Positions 61,023 to 64,000 of a stretch of DNA of 64,000 nt are shown here, piece after piece (the first letter of the stretch is position 1; the number at the start of each line of letters is the position of its first letter). The notes under the pieces were generated by a model. The model had not been told where the DNA came from. It saw only the letters and a program-made list of their open reading frames with translations, and made no database searches. This stretch comes from Sphaerotilus mobilis (GTDB lineage Bacteria; Pseudomonadota; Gammaproteobacteria; Burkholderiales; Burkholderiaceae_C). The stretch is from contig NZ_SGWV01000011.1 of NCBI RefSeq assembly GCF_004216565.1, positions 310,001 to 374,000 on the forward strand. Reading direction: 5' to 3'. Made by a program: the position numbers and the translations under genes.

Positions 61023-61751
61023 TCAACCCGGCGCCGGCCAGGCGGGCGAGCGGGCGCCGTCGATCAGCAGTTCCTCGTCCAGCACGGCGGGTGCGCCATC
61101 GGCGCCGGCCACGCCGCTGCGGATCGAGACGATGGTGCCGGGCACAGCGTCTGACAGCACAAAGACGTACTGCTTGGCCGCGAGCTGGCTGAAGCGGTCC
61201 TTGTTGGGATCGTCCGCATAGGGGCGGATCACGATCTGCCGGGCCGCCACCATCTTGCCCCGGTAGCTGACCTGCAGGTCACTGACCGTCGCAGCCTCGT
61301 AGAGCGCCATGCGCAGGCGCTTGCGGAAGTAGCTGGCCGAGCCCTTGGTGCGGCGGTTCATCTCGCGGATGTCGCGCTCCAGGAAGAACAGCGTCACCGG
61401 GTTGCCCTCGACCTGCTCGACCTCGGGCAGGGCCAGCCGGCGCGCGCCGGTCAGGAACTCGCCACTGGCCTTGCAGCAGCGGCCCTTGGCCAGCGGGCTC
61501 AGCGTCAGCGTCACGCGGTCGTCGAAGGCGATCTCGTCCTTGAGCGTGCTGGTGAGGTGGAACTGGTAGCCGATCTTCATCGGCGGCTTGATGCCGGCGA
61601 ATTGCGGCGACATCAGCAGCAGGCGCTCGGCCTGCGAGAAGTCCTGCGCGTTGCCCGAAGCCGCGACGGGCGCCTGTGACCAGGCCAGACCCGCCAGCGC
61701 GAACGAGGTCGACAGCAGCGCAAACAGGCGGAACATCGTCGTGCGGGTCAT
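61023..61751 (-). CDS. Conserved hypothetical exported protein downstream of xoxJ
   Basis: A 242-residue protein with a signal peptide (MFRLFALLSTSFALAGLAWS). No domain is recognised. The mature part is mostly beta strands with PPMKIGYQFHLTSTLKDEIA, KGRCCKASGEFLTG, NRRTKGSASYFRKRLRMALY and VIRPYADDPNKDRF. Its ATG overlaps the stop of xoxJ by four bases, so it is translated with xoxJ. The tight coupling suggests a role in methanol dehydrogenase maturation or electron transfer. Confidence 0.75.
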   Translation of the reverse strand: MTRTTMFRLFALLSTSFALAGLAWSQAPVAASGNAQDFSQAERLLLMSPQFAGIKPPMKIGYQFHLTSTLKDEIAFDDRVTLTLSPLAKGRCCKASGEFLTGARRLALPEVEQVEGNPVTLFFLERDIREMNRRTKGSASYFRKRLRMALYEAATVSDLQVSYRGKMVAARQIVIRPYADDPNKDRFSQLAAKQYVFVLSDAVPGTIVSIRSGVAGADGAPAVLDEELLIDGARSPAWPAPG

Positions 61752-62629
61752 GGCAGCAGCGTGCCTCCTTCGGCGACCAGCGGCACGCGGAAGTCGCGCA
61801 GGATGGCGGTGATCTCGGCGCGCTGCGTCTCGATCACCTTCTCGACCTGCTGCTTCCATTCGCGCTCGCCGTGGCGCACGCCCATCGCCATCTCGAAGTC
61901 GAAGCGCACGCCGGGTTCGGACTGCATCGGCAGCACCGTCAGCCGGGGCTCTGCGACCCGCTTGGCGAAGAAGCCCGCGATCGGTCCCCAGACGATCGCC
62001 ACATCGACCTTGCCGGCGCTCAGTTCCTTCTCCAGCAGCTCGCCGGGGTACTGGGCCGGGTCGGGGCTCATCATCTGGTAGGGCACGCCTTGGTCGACCA
62101 GGCCGTGCTTGTTGAGCCAGGCGGCCGCCGGGGTGCGGTCGTACAGGCCGATGCGGACCTTCTGGCGGCGCTCGGGCGGCAGGGCCAGGAAGTCCTGCAC
62201 CGACTTCACGTCGTCCAGCCCGCGTCCTTGTGCATAGACCATGGCGTAGGTCGAGCGGTAGTAGGGCTTGGTGACGGAGACCTGGTCGAAGCCGACCGGC
62301 ACGCCCATCACGATGTCGCAGCGGAAGTCCTCGCCGGGCAGCTTGTAGCGCAGCGTGTTGCGGATGAAGGCCAGCCGGGCGGGGAAGGAGTAGTACTGCA
62401 CCGGCAGGCCCATGGCCTTGCCGAACAGGTCGGCCAGCCGGTTCTCGATGCCCTCGGCGGCGACGTTGGAGAAGGGCAGGTTGTTCGGGTCCTGACAGAC
62501 CTTCAGGGCCTTGCGCTCGGGCTCGTCCTGGGCTTGCGCGAGGGCGGGCAGGGCGACGGCGGCCAGGGCGACCAGCCCGGCGGCCAGGCGGCTCAGGGAC
62601 GCGGTGCGGGCCGGGCGGGTGTCGTTCAT
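61748..62629 (-). CDS. xoxJ: XoxJ periplasmic binding-protein-like accessory factor
   Basis: A 293-residue exported protein (leader LAAGLVALAAVALPALAQA) of the family-3 solute-binding fold typical of MxaJ/XoxJ: LKVCQDPNNLPFSNVAAEGI at the N-terminus, GLPVQYYSFPARLAFIRNTL, VMGVPVGFDQVSVTKPYYRS and VDVAIVWGPIAGFFAKR. XoxJ is thought to help assemble or activate the lanthanide methanol dehydrogenase. The ATG overlaps the xoxG stop by four bases. Confidence 0.93.
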   Translation of the reverse strand: MNDTRPARTASLSRLAAGLVALAAVALPALAQAQDEPERKALKVCQDPNNLPFSNVAAEGIENRLADLFGKAMGLPVQYYSFPARLAFIRNTLRYKLPGEDFRCDIVMGVPVGFDQVSVTKPYYRSTYAMVYAQGRGLDDVKSVQDFLALPPERRQKVRIGLYDRTPAAAWLNKHGLVDQGVPYQMMSPDPAQYPGELLEKELSAGKVDVAIVWGPIAGFFAKRVAEPRLTVLPMQSEPGVRFDFEMAMGVRHGEREWKQQVEKVIETQRAEITAILRDFRVPLVAEGGTLLP

Positions 62630-63045
62630 TTGGCTTCTTCCACCTTGGAACGGGTGATGGCGCCGTCAGAGCGGCCCTTGAGGTAGGCGTAGAGCTGGTC
62701 GATGTTGTCCATCACCACCTTGCTGGTGCCGAAGCTCTGCATGCCCTTCTCGAGCCGGCCGTCGCGCACGGTCTTGATGAACTCTTCCTTGGTGAGCACC
62801 TTCAGGCTGGCGAGCAGCGAGGGGCCCACCATGCCTTCCTGGTTGGCGCCGTGGCAGCGGTCACAGGCAGCCTGACGCCAGGCGCGGAAGCCCTTCATCG
62901 TGTTGGCATCGACCTTGTAGCCGTCAACGACGGTGTAGAGCGGCGTCTCGACCTTGTCCTGCGCCGATGCGGCCGGGCTGGTGACGAGGGTGGCCAGCGC
63001 GGTCAGTGCGAGGGCAAGGAGGGGAGCGGCTTTTCCAGTTCTCAT
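62626..63045 (-). CDS. xoxG: XoxG cytochrome c, electron acceptor of methanol dehydrogenase
   Basis: A 139-residue exported class-I cytochrome c with a leader (LLALALTALATLVTSPAASA), heme-binding ACDRCHGAN (C61, C64, H65) and the probable distal ligand M102 in EKGMQSFG. XoxG accepts electrons from PQQ in XoxF. Its size and its place between xoxF and xoxJ agree with this role. The distance to xoxF is 86 bases and holds a strong hairpin. Confidence 0.93.
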   Translation of the reverse strand: MRTGKAAPLLALALTALATLVTSPAASAQDKVETPLYTVVDGYKVDANTMKGFRAWRQAACDRCHGANQEGMVGPSLLASLKVLTKEEFIKTVRDGRLEKGMQSFGTSKVVMDNIDQLYAYLKGRSDGAITRSKVEEAK

Positions 63046-63075
63046 GACATCTCGGGATCAGGTGTTCATCGGGAC

Positions 63076-63112
63076 AGAAGGCCGGCGCGCCCGGGAGGCG
63101 CGCCGACCTTCT
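63076..63112 (-). terminator. Strong hairpin between xoxF and xoxG
   Basis: AGAAGGCCGGCGCGCC at 63076-63091 pairs with GGCGCGCCGACCTTCT at 63097-63112, a 16-base stem with one mismatch and a 5-base loop. It stands just after the xoxF stop on the minus strand. No T run follows in the direction of transcription, so it is more likely a partial terminator or mRNA stabiliser than a complete stop. It would explain much higher xoxF than xoxG expression. Confidence 0.7.
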
Positions 63113-63131
63113 CTTTCAGCACATGGCCAGA

Positions 63132-64000
63132 TCAGTTGGGCAGCGCGAACACGGTCAGCGAGCCGCCGAGTTCGGTGTACTGATTCAGCTCACGGTAGCC
63201 ACCCACGGCACCCAGGCCGTCGGTGTCCTTCTCGAGACCTGCGGCCATGCCGATGCCGGCCCAGCCACCGATGCCAGAGAACACGCCCAGGTACTGCTTG
63301 CCCTTGTGCTCATAGGTGAACACGTTGCCGATGATCCCGGAGGGCGTCTTGAACTTGAACAACTCCTTGTTGATGTCGTTCTTGTCGACGCACTTCAGGT
63401 AGCCCTCGAGCGTGCCGTAGCAGGACAGACCGCCAGCGGTGTTGAGCGAGCCGGACCAGACCGAGAACTTCTCGGCCTTGGACTGCACGATCTTGCCGGT
63501 GCCGGCATCCCAGGTGATGTAGTTGCCCATGCCACCGTGGCTGCCCGGGGCCGGGAACATCGACAGCGTCGCGCCGACGTACGGCTGGCCGGCGGTGTAC
63601 TCGACCTTGAACGGCTCGTAGTCCATGCAGACGTGGTTGGTCGGCACGTAGAACAGCTTGGTCTCGGGGTCGTAGGACGCCGGTTGCTGGTCCTTGGAAC
63701 CCAGCGCCGCCGGGCAGATGCCCTTGGTGTTGACGTCAGGTCCGTTCTGCGCGGTCGAGTACTTGGAGACGACCTGCGGACGGCCGCTCTTCATGTCGAC
63801 GTGCGTGGCCCAGTTCACCTTCGGGTCGTACTTCTCGGCCACCAGCAGCGCACCGCTGACGCGGTCCAGGGTGTAGGCAAAGCCGTTGCGGTCGAAGTGC
63901 ACCAGTGCCTTGGTCAGCTTGCCCTTGACGTTGATGTCCGCCAGGATCATCTCGTTGATGCCGTCGAAGTCCCACTCGTCGTACGGGGTCATCTGGTAGA
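63132..64000 (-). CDS. xoxF: Methanol dehydrogenase XoxF, C-terminal part (5' end outside window)
   Basis: The reading frame is open to the last base of the window, so only about 289 of the usual 600 residues are present. They are the second half of the eight-bladed PQQ propeller: [79 protein letters not shown] and [17 protein letters not shown]. The close xoxG and xoxJ genes and the [13 protein letters not shown] block identify XoxF rather than MxaF. The extra aspartate that marks lanthanide use lies just upstream of the window and cannot be checked. The enzyme oxidises methanol to formaldehyde or formate in the periplasm. Confidence 0.93.
   Translation of the reverse strand, partial: YQMTPYDEWDFDGINEMILADINVKGKLTKALVHFDRNGFAYTLDRVSGALLVAEKYDPKVNWATHVDMKSGRPQVVSKYSTAQNGPDVNTKGICPAALGSKDQQPASYDPETKLFYVPTNHVCMDYEPFKVEYTAGQPYVGATLSMFPAPGSHGGMGNYITWDAGTGKIVQSKAEKFSVWSGSLNTAGGLSCYGTLEGYLKCVDKNDINKELFKFKTPSGIIGNVFTYEHKGKQYLGVFSGIGGWAGIGMAAGLEKDTDGLGAVGGYRELNQYTELGGSLTVFALPN

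Overview
The window is GC-rich DNA, densely coding and with strong G/C third positions, from a betaproteobacterium. The combination of a tetrahydromethanopterin (H4MPT) C1 pathway, a XoxF-type methanol dehydrogenase, HiPIP and sugar-polymer utilisation genes fits the Burkholderiales, most likely the Leptothrix/Sphaerotilus/Rubrivivax/Methylibium group. This placement is inferred from gene content, not from a marker gene. No rRNA, tRNA, CRISPR array, insertion sequence or prophage was seen, and no gene-free stretch reaches 300 bases.

Layout. 1-6.9 kb holds the end of glcF, two small proteins, an MFS carrier, a complete polar amino-acid ABC importer (binding protein, two permeases, ATPase) and a thioesterase. 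7-23.5 kb is a carbohydrate island: GH1 beta-glucosidase, a four-gene sugar ABC importer, GH2 beta-mannosidase, a LacI-type repressor, two Gfo/Idh/MocA dehydrogenases, two xylose-isomerase-like TIM barrels and a GH3 enzyme. Palindromes with an AACCGGTT-like core lie before the first hydrolase and before the mannosidase, and suggest control by the local LacI protein. 23.5-30.5 kb is mixed: ferredoxin reductase, a CodA-family deaminase with a substrate-switch residue, a histidine kinase, HiPIP, and small MAPEG, RidA, cupin and GNAT proteins.

30.6-53.6 kb is a compact H4MPT/methylofuran island. It has the catalytic route fae -> mtdB -> mch -> fhcBADC. It also has cofactor synthesis genes: beta-RFAP synthase, a dihydropteroate-synthase-like protein, flavin dihydromethanopterin reductase, dihydroneopterin aldolase, a RimK-type ligase, and mfnB, mfnE, mfnF and mfnD for the furan cofactor. 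Several island-specific proteins have no settled function (ATP-grasp, CitG-like, DUF447, HisA-like, a Fae paralogue). A sigma-54 activator sits in the middle, and sigma-54-like -24/-12 sites lie before mptG and fhcB, with a weaker one before fae.

53.6-64 kb starts with a HAD phosphatase and a decayed VapB/VapC fusion. It continues with a periplasmic quinoprotein block, mostly on the minus strand: xoxF (cut by the window end), xoxG, xoxJ, two SoxYZ-like carriers, a metallo-hydrolase-like lipoprotein with a broken metal motif, an SRPBCC protein, a YVTN beta-propeller, a thioredoxin-like protein and three conserved unknowns. Together the last two regions describe methanol -> formaldehyde in the periplasm, followed by cytoplasmic H4MPT-linked oxidation of formaldehyde to formate.
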